A DNA stretch of 21,237 bases from a virus, in the IMG/VR virus record IMGVR_UViG_3300029955_000168, positions 1 through 21,237 of that record; one strand, given 5' to 3'. Below the pieces are notes generated by a model. The model saw only the letters and a program-made list of their open reading frames with translations, had not been told where the DNA came from and ran no database searches. Of this stretch, positions 15,340 to 21,237 are shown one piece after another. Numbering within the stretch: the stretch's first letter is position 1; the number at the start of each line of letters is the position of its first letter. The translations under genes and the position numbers were made by a program.

Positions 15340-15516
15340 ATGACTTATCAGCAAGTAAACGACAATCAAGGCAATCTGCGCACTGATGTTATCGTGCGTA
15401 CCAACGACAGCGGATCTATCTCGTGGATTCCTAATGACCCCGCTAATAACGACTGGATCATCTATCAGGCCTGGCTTAATGACGGCACCGGCAACGAGCC
15501 CTTGGCTCCCGCTTAA
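15340..15516 (+). CDS. 58-aa fibre companion protein, copy C
   Basis: The true start is ATG 15340 (MTYQQVNDNQGNLRT), not the upstream in-frame ATG at 15313, which lies inside the fibre gene. It shares YQQVND near the N-terminus, SWIPNDPANNDW (29-40) and YQAWL with the 57-aa protein at 12708-12881, and ends GNEPLAPA. No strong Shine-Dalgarno site is visible, so translation is probably coupled to the fibre. The conserved pairing with WQR-family fibres in both copies argues for a dedicated partner, such as a fibre-folding chaperone or terminal cap. Confidence 0.78.
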   Translation: MTYQQVNDNQGNLRTDVIVRTNDSGSISWIPNDPANNDWIIYQAWLNDGTGNEPLAPA

Positions 15517-15518
15517 AC

Positions 15519-16340
15519 ATGAAATATTTTCCAATGGTTCAACCGGCAATCGACGCCCAAGGTGTGATTACGGAAGGACCGACAGACAATTTTGACGGTG
15601 GAGACACCGCACAGCGCGAAGGTATGTTCGCTTTCGCAGCTTATTTGTTACACTCTTTAGGAAAGATGGACGATGCAGAATTCGGATTTTGTTCTGATCG
15701 GTATGCTAAAATTATTTCTCTTCTTAATGACCCGAATCATTCTGGGCTCATTAGGCGCTATCCTGCTTTGCCATTTTGGGGTGCTTACTCTGACAGATTG
15801 TCCAGAGATCAAGCTACCTCTAATCTTCCTGCTCTTGGGCTTCTCAACAGAACTGCTCTTAAAAGCTTTTGCTGGGCTCATCTTAAGTATCGAGGATTAC
15901 TTTTTCTAACCAATACTAGAAATAATGGCGCTTTGCCAGGCACTCCAGCATATGCTTGGAAGCTTCCAGACATCACAGTATTGGACTTTCACGGTATGTA
16001 TGTTCGTGCGCTTAGAGCGTGGCCTTTATACCCATTCTTGTGGCTTAGTGATCTAGCTATGCCAGTAAATGCTCTGATTAAGGTGTTTTCTTATGGAAAG
16101 GTTTCAACTAATAATGATGACTTGAGCTTTTTGATGGAGCTATATCAAGCAGAAATGTCGATGCCGACTCTTTGGTCCAAGCTGGCTAAGTGGATCTACA
16201 AGTTCAGACCACTTCCTTCAAATTGTGGCGATACTAAGAATCCAGCACAAGCGTGTATGAACGCCTACTTCAATGGCTCTAACCCAGGACCTAGACTTGA
16301 TCTAGTCTATCTTGAGATTAACTCGCACTTTTTTGGTTAA
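15519..16340 (+). CDS. unrecognised 273-aa protein at the end of the fibre unit
   Basis: It begins MKYFPMVQPAID two nt after the companion gene, without an evident ribosome site. Unlike the Thr/Ser-rich fibres before it, it has many aromatic and hydrophobic helical stretches: FDGGDTAQREGMFAFAAYLL (25-44), YSDRLSRDQ (90-98), WAHLKYRGLLFL, a hydrophobic stretch LRAWPLYPFLWLSDLAMPV (about 164-182), and CGDTKNPAQACMNAYF. The GGDTAQREGM and DR-x-SRDQ segments look like conserved sites. Comparable proteins with GGDT...SRDQ occur near phage fibre genes and could be alpha/alpha-barrel, glycosidase-like enzymes, but this is recollection, not proof. Position suggests a tail- or capsule-related function. 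Confidence 0.7.
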   Translation: MKYFPMVQPAIDAQGVITEGPTDNFDGGDTAQREGMFAFAAYLLHSLGKMDDAEFGFCSDRYAKIISLLNDPNHSGLIRRYPALPFWGAYSDRLSRDQATSNLPALGLLNRTALKSFCWAHLKYRGLLFLTNTRNNGALPGTPAYAWKLPDITVLDFHGMYVRALRAWPLYPFLWLSDLAMPVNALIKVFSYGKVSTNNDDLSFLMELYQAEMSMPTLWSKLAKWIYKFRPLPSNCGDTKNPAQACMNAYFNGSNPGPRLDLVYLEINSHFFG

Positions 16341-16371
16341 TCGAATATGACTTCATTACCTTTTGTTATAT

Positions 16372-17364
16372 TTATTTTTTTGATTTTTTCCATATCTTGT
16401 CATTTTTTACCATTTCTTCTACGGATTTTCTAATCAAGTCATTGTCTTGACCTAAATTAAAGCGTCCAAAACTATCATCTGCTCCCATATCAGATCCTTT
16501 GGTCCAGGATATTCCCGATTTACTTAGTAATTCTTCGCATTTTTCGTCTATTTTGCCCCAGTAAAACATGCCATCGTGACAAACAGGGCGTCCTTCGAAG
16601 AACTTTTCGAGCTTGCTCCATTCCTCGCGGTTGTTATCCAGATTACTCTTGGCAATTGTTTCAAACAAATCCCAATCAAAATCGAACAGAACATTCTTTA
16701 GGATCTCGACTGAGGCCACGGATATGCCGCAGTACTCGCCCACTATCAGTTCCTTGATACGCTCAGCAAGCAGGTCATCATCGGTGGCAATCCAGCCCAC
16801 GCGCAGGCCATTAAGCCCTAGAAGCTTTGAGTAGCTACCACAGAGAACATCGTGGGCAATGACAGGTACAAAGTATCCAGCCAGGTAAACCCGATTGAAA
16901 TAGACTGCATCTAGTATAGTGGGAGCTATGCTAAACCTTATGCCACTCGTAAACCCCTGTGGATTCGATGGAATATCTAGCAAAACCACGCCTTCTTCAG
17001 GGTCAATTCCTTTGCTTTCTTCAAGCTGAATCAATCCAGAAGCCTTAATCATAGAGGGATAACGCAGATACCAAGGAGCATTCCTAGTGTAGCAAATACT
17101 CTTTCCACGTTGTTTCATAGCACGTAGGGCTATTGTGGCTGCACCAGTTGCTCCGTTTGTAATGTAGACGTGTTTTTTGGTGATGCCCATTTGTCGCAAA
17201 ATGACATCTCGTGTAATTTGTATCAGTTCTGGATCGCCGTATCTGTCAGGGTAATCAAATTTGCTTAGACCATCTTGGGTAAAGACTATCATCTCTCCAT
17301 GATAAGAATCTAGGAAGGCCTGTCGTATGCAGACGCTATTGCCAAAGCCTAAGTCGTATTTCAT
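16372..17364 (-). CDS. fold-type I PLP-dependent aminotransferase (class I/II)
   Basis: A 330-aa protein with the full set of class I/II aminotransferase landmarks: cofactor-phosphate loop TNGATGAA (69-76), Asn134 in IPSNPQGF, Asp152 and Tyr155 in LDAVYF (pyridine nitrogen and O3' contacts), SYSKLLGLNGLRVGW with the Schiff-base Lys180 and Arg188, and Arg301 in SFGRFNLG, the usual substrate-carboxylate arginine. Length is closest to HisC- or CobD-like short members (about 330-360 aa). It should therefore be catalytically competent, moving an amino group or decarboxylating an amino-acid substrate; the substrate cannot be read from sequence. It is the last gene of the - strand operon, overlapping the 276-aa gene by 4 nt (ATGA). 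Such enzymes are rare in phages. Possible roles are amino-sugar, cofactor or modified-nucleotide synthesis. Confidence 0.9.
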   Translation of the reverse strand: MKYDLGFGNSVCIRQAFLDSYHGEMIVFTQDGLSKFDYPDRYGDPELIQITRDVILRQMGITKKHVYITNGATGAATIALRAMKQRGKSICYTRNAPWYLRYPSMIKASGLIQLEESKGIDPEEGVVLLDIPSNPQGFTSGIRFSIAPTILDAVYFNRVYLAGYFVPVIAHDVLCGSYSKLLGLNGLRVGWIATDDDLLAERIKELIVGEYCGISVASVEILKNVLFDFDWDLFETIAKSNLDNNREEWSKLEKFFEGRPVCHDGMFYWGKIDEKCEELLSKSGISWTKGSDMGADDSFGRFNLGQDNDLIRKSVEEMVKNDKIWKKSKK

Positions 17365-18191
17365 TTTGTCTTTACGCCAGCACCAGCGGCGGCAATGATT
17401 GTTCCAGGCATTCCCTCTTGTCCCCTGATTAGCTGAGTCAATTGAACCTTTATAGCTCTATCTTGAAGCTTGTCAGCAAAGTCATAGAAGGCTTTCATAA
17501 CGTGTACGTAAGAATTACAAAGTATCTCACCTTGCTGAGTCAAAGAGGCATTGTTTCCACGGGCTAAATTCTTTACGCGTGCGGCAATTTTATAGATGTC
17601 AGTCGAGTCATTCTGCTTAGCTTCCCATTCTTCAATCTCATCCATAGTCATTTCGGACAGTTGCTTTGGATGTACCTTCTTGATTTTAGTCCGCTTTTGA
17701 CTAAACATGCGCTCTAATTCTTCTTCTGACATTTCAGGGCCAAACTTAGCCTCTTCAACGTTGGCTTTCATGTTTAGCTTGTCATCAAATTGGAGTCCTG
17801 GCAGACCAACGATATGGCCATCGTCTTGCTCGATTCTTTCGATTACACCGAAATTTGGCTTAGGAGGGCCTTCTTTAACCATTAAATGTTGATCGGCTCT
17901 AGATAAGACTGCGGGTAAGTTCTTAGGCACTTTGATTGCTCCAGCATCTACTTGACGTTGATAATTTGCCTCATTCCAACGGCGGGTATCATGCTCGCCC
18001 TTGATGTTTCGAAGCTCTTTAAACAATAGCTCAGCATCCTTGAACCATTCGTCATCGTCGTGCTCCGAAGCATCCATAGCATGGGTCAACAACTGCGAGA
18101 ATCGTTCAATAAGCACGGTTTGCATATTGGAATGGGCAATAATATGAGTTATATACTCATTAAAACTGATAGGATCAAGTGGGTATTTCAT
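17361..18191 (-). CDS. unrecognised 276-aa charged protein
   Basis: It overlaps the HNH/AP2 gene and the aminotransferase by 4 nt each (ATGA), so all three should be translated together. The N-terminal 70 residues look helical (LDPISFNEYITHIIAHS, DEWFKDAELLFKELRNI). The middle is polar with Pro-rich turns (VKEGPPKPNFGVIERIEQDD), followed by acidic and basic helices (MSEEELERMFSQKRTKIKKV; MTMDEIEEWEAKQ). The last 75 residues form an amphipathic helical region ending in a small-residue tail, TIIAAAGAGVKTK. No catalytic motif, zinc site or membrane span is seen. It may be a scaffold or partner of one of its neighbours; no family is recognised. Confidence 0.72.
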   Translation of the reverse strand: MKYPLDPISFNEYITHIIAHSNMQTVLIERFSQLLTHAMDASEHDDDEWFKDAELLFKELRNIKGEHDTRRWNEANYQRQVDAGAIKVPKNLPAVLSRADQHLMVKEGPPKPNFGVIERIEQDDGHIVGLPGLQFDDKLNMKANVEEAKFGPEMSEEELERMFSQKRTKIKKVHPKQLSEMTMDEIEEWEAKQNDSTDIYKIAARVKNLARGNNASLTQQGEILCNSYVHVMKAFYDFADKLQDRAIKVQLTQLIRGQEGMPGTIIAAAGAGVKTK

Positions 18192-18700
18192 TCTGGGTCC
18201 TCAGGAAAATTTAATTTTCCACAAAACTCGCCACGTGTTTCTTTTGCGGCTTTGTCGAAGGCTTTAGCCGCTTCTTCAGGTGAATCAAAATATCCTAAAC
18301 GTATGACCTTGCCCTTGTTGCTTAATTGAGCAGTCCATTTTTTCGTGTTATTATAGAAATATTTTACTACACCTCTATATCCAGTGGTATTGTCTGATCT
18401 AAGATTAACCTGATTAGCAGTATTTTGGTGGCTTTGGCATACTCTTAAATTATATTTTTGATTGTTCAGAGTGTCGCCATCTATATGGTCTACATCTAAA
18501 TTGGTATCGGTAACTCCTAAGATATGCCTATGCATCCTGATAACCCTTGGGCTTTCACCTTTAACGTAAACGGAATGATGGGCATAAAATGAATCGCCAT
18601 TTTTGTTGTACCAGGCATGCCATCTCATTTTAGAAATTCTATCAAAATCTTCATCGTCTATCAAGGCTATTTGGTCTTGAGTTAATACGATTTCTTTCAC
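18188..18700 (-). CDS. HNH homing endonuclease with AP2 DNA-binding domain
   Basis: A 170-aa protein. The HNH core is LDVDHIDGDTLNN (68-80) with the Asp-His pair D71-H72, followed by YNLRVCQSHQN (83-93) with N84 and H91. The C-terminal half is an AP2-type DNA-binding domain: TTGYRGVVKYF (105-115), KWTAQL, IRLGYFDSPEEAAKAFD (133-149), then AAKETRGEF and LNFP. This HNH+AP2 order is typical of phage homing endonucleases, which cut related genomes lacking the gene. It is unusual that both ends use a 4-nt ATGA overlap with neighbours, so the gene is spliced into a coupled operon without a gap. Confidence 0.93.
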   Translation of the reverse strand: MKEIVLTQDQIALIDDEDFDRISKMRWHAWYNKNGDSFYAHHSVYVKGESPRVIRMHRHILGVTDTNLDVDHIDGDTLNNQKYNLRVCQSHQNTANQVNLRSDNTTGYRGVVKYFYNNTKKWTAQLSNKGKVIRLGYFDSPEEAAKAFDKAAKETRGEFCGKLNFPEDPE

Positions 18701-19311
18701 TTTGAATCCGTGCGATACATGTCAAAAAGGCTAAGTTTAGTTCGTTTTCTCGCGTTTATACCAGTGTCCAATAAAATTGCCTCGTACTTTTCAACGACTT
18801 CCCAGGCTTGTTTTTCGGTCAATTGATCTATAGTTTGTTCGTCCACTTCAATCTCTATGAAATGTGCCTCTTTATCGGAACCTTCAGATACTACAGTATA
18901 GAACACTATTGTGGCATCAGCGAAAGTATAGATGTAGCAGGTCTTGTGGATCTTTCCTACTTTATTAAAACCCATTCTTTCAGCGCCAGCATGGATCTCT
19001 TCTGGTGGAGTTCCTGTTACTATCCAATTGCTCTCGAAACGATTGATAGAATTCTTAGCACCTTGGCGTTTTTCTTTTATAGTCCACTGAGCAAATAGGT
19101 TGCCGTTCTCATCTGGCGTTTCGCAATGGCGATAGCGACCAAAAGATCCTTCGTCCTTGACATAAAAAATGTCTGGACCTTTTACGTATAGATAGGATTG
19201 CTGGTCTGGAATTTTACTGGCGATCTTTTTAAAGATAGGCAACACGTCCAATTCTGTACGGTATTTGCATTCGAACTCAGTAAATTTGGACAACTTTTCT
19301 TCAGTTTTCAT
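18697..19311 (-). CDS. CYTH-domain protein (triphosphate tunnel metalloenzyme)
   Basis: With ATG 19311 this is a 204-aa protein; an in-frame ATG at 19356 would overlap the upstream gene by 41 nt and adds residues without domain signal. It shows the CYTH sequence signature: E12-x-E14-x-K16 in TEFECKYR on strand 1, basic GRYRH (58-62), TIKEKR with K79, K81 and R82, NRFESNW (90-96), KIHKTCYIY (120-128), D132, and EIE (153-155) near the last strand. The family folds as an eight-stranded tunnel that binds triphosphates with divalent metal. Members include CyaB-type adenylate cyclase, thiamine triphosphatase, tripolyphosphatase and RNA 5'-triphosphatases. Activity here is undetermined; a triphosphatase is the safest guess. 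Confidence 0.82.
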   Translation of the reverse strand: MKTEEKLSKFTEFECKYRTELDVLPIFKKIASKIPDQQSYLYVKGPDIFYVKDEGSFGRYRHCETPDENGNLFAQWTIKEKRQGAKNSINRFESNWIVTGTPPEEIHAGAERMGFNKVGKIHKTCYIYTFADATIVFYTVVSEGSDKEAHFIEIEVDEQTIDQLTEKQAWEVVEKYEAILLDTGINARKRTKLSLFDMYRTDSK

Positions 19312-19315
19312 ATTA

Positions 19316-19612
19316 TCAATGTTCGTAGTGAGTTTCTTTGCCCTGTAACCACGCACCTAAAAGAATGCGTTTGCCAGTATTCTTGTCAAAAAACAAGAAA
19401 TTAAGCTTATCATCGGTTGTCCAAACCCGAATACGGGGAATTGGTGCCGTCAGACCAAGCTGTTTCTGGTACTTTGCAAGCATCGAAGTCAGGTCACGCT
19501 GGATGGCATCTGCCTTATCCATGTTATATCCGCCCTCAATGGTTTTCTGAAGAGGGCCGAAGCGCTTCTCCATCCATATCAGGACTTCAATTTCGTCCAT
19601 GTCATCATTCAT
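19316..19612 (-). CDS. 98-aa protein of unknown function
   Basis: The ATG at 19612 has GAGGA 8 nt upstream, inside the end of the ClpP-like gene, and overlaps that gene by 8 nt; an ATG at 19627 is possible but lacks such a site. The N-terminus is acidic and helical (MDEIEVLIWMEKRFG), followed by a helix with DAIQRDLTSMLAKYQKQLG (about 36-54) and a basic beta hairpin (PRIRVWTTDDKLNFLFFD, then GKRILLGAWLQG). No motif points to an enzyme. The position between ClpP-like and CYTH genes suggests a small partner protein, without further support. Confidence 0.7.
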   Translation of the reverse strand: MNDDMDEIEVLIWMEKRFGPLQKTIEGGYNMDKADAIQRDLTSMLAKYQKQLGLTAPIPRIRVWTTDDKLNFLFFDKNTGKRILLGAWLQGKETHYEH

Positions 19613-20219
19613 GTGGTTCTTCCTCATTTAATACCTTGTCGGCGAGACCCAGGTCTACAGATTCTTGTGCAGTTAAGAATGTATCATGGTCAAGCATCTT
19701 TTTCAAGGCCCCTAAAGTAAACGATGTATTCTTCTCTTTAATCTTAGCCAGATACATGTCTTCCATCCACTGGTCGATCTTGACGCCCTCATCAGACCAT
19801 TTTCTGGCCGTCTTAGCGTGATCGCTGACACCCCAGGTGCCGTAGTGGATCATTTGGCGTGAAGTAGGAGCCATAATACGCTCGTCAGCCGCCTGAAGGA
19901 TAATTGAGCCCATAGACATAGCATGTCCAAAGACTTTAATCGTAACCACTGATTTGCAGGCTAGGATAGCGTCATACATGGCAAAACCATGGTACTCGTC
20001 GCCGCCTATGTTATTCATCAGGATTGTGATTGGCTCTTTGTTAATGCCTTCAAGGATATGCAGATTCTTCACGACGCGCTCTGCCATCTTTCCATCAGTT
20101 CCAGATTCACCATCGTTTAGATCGAACTCTTCTGAGCCCATCCAAATAGTTCGGGTTGGGATATATAATCCGTAATCATGGAACTTGTCTACGTCGTCTC
20201 GGTTTACTCGTTTGCTCAT
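19605..20219 (-). CDS. ClpP-like serine protease (peptidase family S14)
   Basis: A 204-aa protein with the ClpP fold signature and an intact catalytic triad: Ser102 in FGHAMSMGSIIL, His125 in RQMIHYGTWG, and Asp179 in LDHDTFLTAQESVDLGLAD. The last segment matches the ClpP C-terminus, where the triad Asp lies just before the x-F-L-(S/T)-A run. The oxyanion-loop Gly-Gly is in NNIGGDEYHGF (70-80). Length equals bacterial ClpP (about 195-207 aa). In many phages, ClpP-like enzymes mature the capsid and lie next to portal and capsid genes. Here the gene sits between a primase and small unknown genes, so a non-structural role, or an unusual gene order, is possible. It overlaps the primase gene by 4 nt. 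Confidence 0.92.
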   Translation of the reverse strand: MSKRVNRDDVDKFHDYGLYIPTRTIWMGSEEFDLNDGESGTDGKMAERVVKNLHILEGINKEPITILMNNIGGDEYHGFAMYDAILACKSVVTIKVFGHAMSMGSIILQAADERIMAPTSRQMIHYGTWGVSDHAKTARKWSDEGVKIDQWMEDMYLAKIKEKNTSFTLGALKKMLDHDTFLTAQESVDLGLADKVLNEEEPHE

Positions 20220-21082
20220 TCTGTCTTCTTATCAACGTGTTTGAAAGCACTGTGGATGGTTGTTTTCCATTCTTTTTCTTTAAAGTCTCGATCTGGGGTA
20301 AAAAAACCGCCCAATATAGTTATTGCATCTTCTATTGAGTAACCTGACAAGCAGAATTCGAAGGCTAGCGCGAACCATTGATTTGACCGACCTTTTCGTG
20401 GATCTAAACCGTTTATAAGTCTTTTCCTGGCCCAAGGTCGGATTTTGTCAAATGCTGTTACGCCACTCTTTTCTCTTAATGGCCCTTTAACTGGCCTAGC
20501 CTCAGGATGCTTCTGTAACCACGCTACGAGGTCTTGTATATCCACCGGACCTTTGTATTCCAATAACTTCTGTTGCTTCCCAGGTTCCCTGTACGCGCCT
20601 GGTATGCGTATGCTACGGCTAGGGTTGAAGGTCTTCTGATCTGCGATTGGTATGGCTTTGAGTATCCATTGAGCAAACATCCGGTAGACGTCTTCATTAG
20701 GAAGATCTTTAGACAATGAAATCAAAGTGTGAGCAGACCTATTTCCCGAAAACACCACACAACTATAGGGAATACCAATAGCATGGATATGAGCCAGCTG
20801 TGAATCTATGGTACCTATGTCTATCTCTACTAAAAAATTGCGAAATGACGTACAGTTTTCATCGGTTCTCCATCCCTTACTAGGGTTCAAAGACACCAAA
20901 GTAAGTCTGTCGCTATGTACGTATTCTACAGGAACGTTGGCATTTGGAGATACTAGAGTTACCTTGTCGGAAACAGCATTCTCTATAGGTATTGAATGGT
21001 ATCCAAATTTATTGTGACTAACGCAGACACGCTCCCCTTGTCTAAACATTAAGCCTAACACACTCTTGCCTTCTGGACTCAT
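20216..21082 (-). CDS. archaeo-eukaryotic-type (AEP) primase with PriCT-like C-terminus
   Basis: A 288-aa protein; AGGA lies 9 nt upstream of ATG 21082. The catalytic domain shows the three AEP motifs: metal site E86-x-D88 in FLVEIDIG, SGNRSAH (112-118) with the nucleotide-binding His118, and a third region NPSRSIRIPG (153-162). The first acidic position is Glu instead of the usual Asp. The C-terminal 70 residues (about 220-284: ARKRLINGL, GRSNQWFALAFEFCLSGYS, WKTTIHSAFKH) resemble PriCT domains, which link primases to helicases. It probably makes primers for phage replication. No helicase domain is fused. A 4-nt overlap couples it to the ClpP-like gene. Confidence 0.75.
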   Translation of the reverse strand: MSPEGKSVLGLMFRQGERVCVSHNKFGYHSIPIENAVSDKVTLVSPNANVPVEYVHSDRLTLVSLNPSKGWRTDENCTSFRNFLVEIDIGTIDSQLAHIHAIGIPYSCVVFSGNRSAHTLISLSKDLPNEDVYRMFAQWILKAIPIADQKTFNPSRSIRIPGAYREPGKQQKLLEYKGPVDIQDLVAWLQKHPEARPVKGPLREKSGVTAFDKIRPWARKRLINGLDPRKGRSNQWFALAFEFCLSGYSIEDAITILGGFFTPDRDFKEKEWKTTIHSAFKHVDKKTE

Positions 21083-21136
21083 TTAGATGTCCTACCGTCG
21101 CCTAGGATTTTTGGTGAATGGATTACGTTTCATTTT

Positions 21137-21235
21137 CTACTTTACGGCAGAACCAAACGCCGACTCGTGTACTTCTTTGAGGGCTTTGTGTTTGGCTTCA
21201 GCCGCAGTTTTTTCCTCAAGTTGTTGTTTTTGAAT
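21137..21235 (-). CDS. C-terminal end of a further - strand gene (partial)
   Basis: From the window edge one frame stays open for 32 residues: a charged helix (QQLEEKTAAEAKHKALKEVH) followed by ESAFGSAVK and TAG. Its composition is clearly more protein-like than the other two frames. It is transcribed in the same direction as the primase gene, which starts 54 nt after this stop. The gene is cut by the window and cannot be identified. Confidence 0.5.
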   Translation of the reverse strand: MQKQQLEEKTAAEAKHKALKEVHESAFGSAVK

Positions 21236-21237
21236 CT

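Noticed and set aside
16341-16371. possible bidirectional terminator between convergent genes
   Set aside because: The gap is T-rich on the + strand, but I find no stem longer than a few base pairs. A factor-dependent end cannot be excluded.
21092-21133. 13-codon basic mini-ORF (MKRNPFTKNPRRR) before the primase gene
   Set aside because: It is too short to judge and has no clear ribosome site. It could be a leader peptide, but nothing else supports that.

Overview
The window is part of a tailed double-stranded DNA phage genome (Caudoviricetes), not a cellular chromosome. The evidence is dense gene packing with 1-, 4- and 8-nt start/stop overlaps, a row of beta-rich tail-fibre proteins, two HNH homing-type endonucleases, a virion-type lytic transglycosylase and a primase. 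The host cannot be read from the sequence. No tRNA, rRNA, CRISPR array, integrase or insertion sequence is visible.

Layout: (1) Positions 1-811, + strand: the end of a virion protein and a tail-tube-like protein. (2) 771-2849, - strand: a block facing the opposite way inside the structural region, holding a coiled-coil zinc-ribbon protein, lytic transglycosylase, HNH endonuclease, DEDDh exonuclease and a possible 45-aa membrane protein. (3) 2946-16340, + strand: about 13.4 kb of tail-fibre/adhesin genes. These are a 1150-aa multidomain fibre, a 148-aa beta protein, a 632-aa fibre, a 112-aa single-module protein, an 808-aa fibre with a glycine-rich receptor-binding tip, three related proteins with an N-(L/I)-x-NG-x-F-x-x-WQR domain, two copies of a 57/58-aa companion protein, and an unrecognised 273-aa protein. 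(4) 21237-16372, - strand: an overlapping operon, in transcription order: a partial gene, AEP-type primase, ClpP-like protease, 98-aa unknown, CYTH-domain phosphohydrolase/cyclase-like protein, HNH+AP2 endonuclease, 276-aa unknown, and a complete fold-type I PLP aminotransferase.

Regulation: the only three gaps longer than 30 nt between or before the + strand fibre genes (2850-2945, 6845-6879, 9117-9151) each hold the element GTGATATA followed by a purine run, and each is followed by a good Shine-Dalgarno site. This looks like a phage-specific promoter family, perhaps of single-subunit-RNA-polymerase type. The - strand zinc-ribbon and transglycosylase genes have sigma70-like promoters instead; one of them overlaps the first GTGATATA element.

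The most unusual parts are the aminotransferase, CYTH and ClpP-like genes translated as one coupled operon with a primase, the old duplication of a fibre + small-protein cassette, and a fibre in which a whole beta-sandwich is inserted inside a module that stays uninterrupted in a neighbouring protein.
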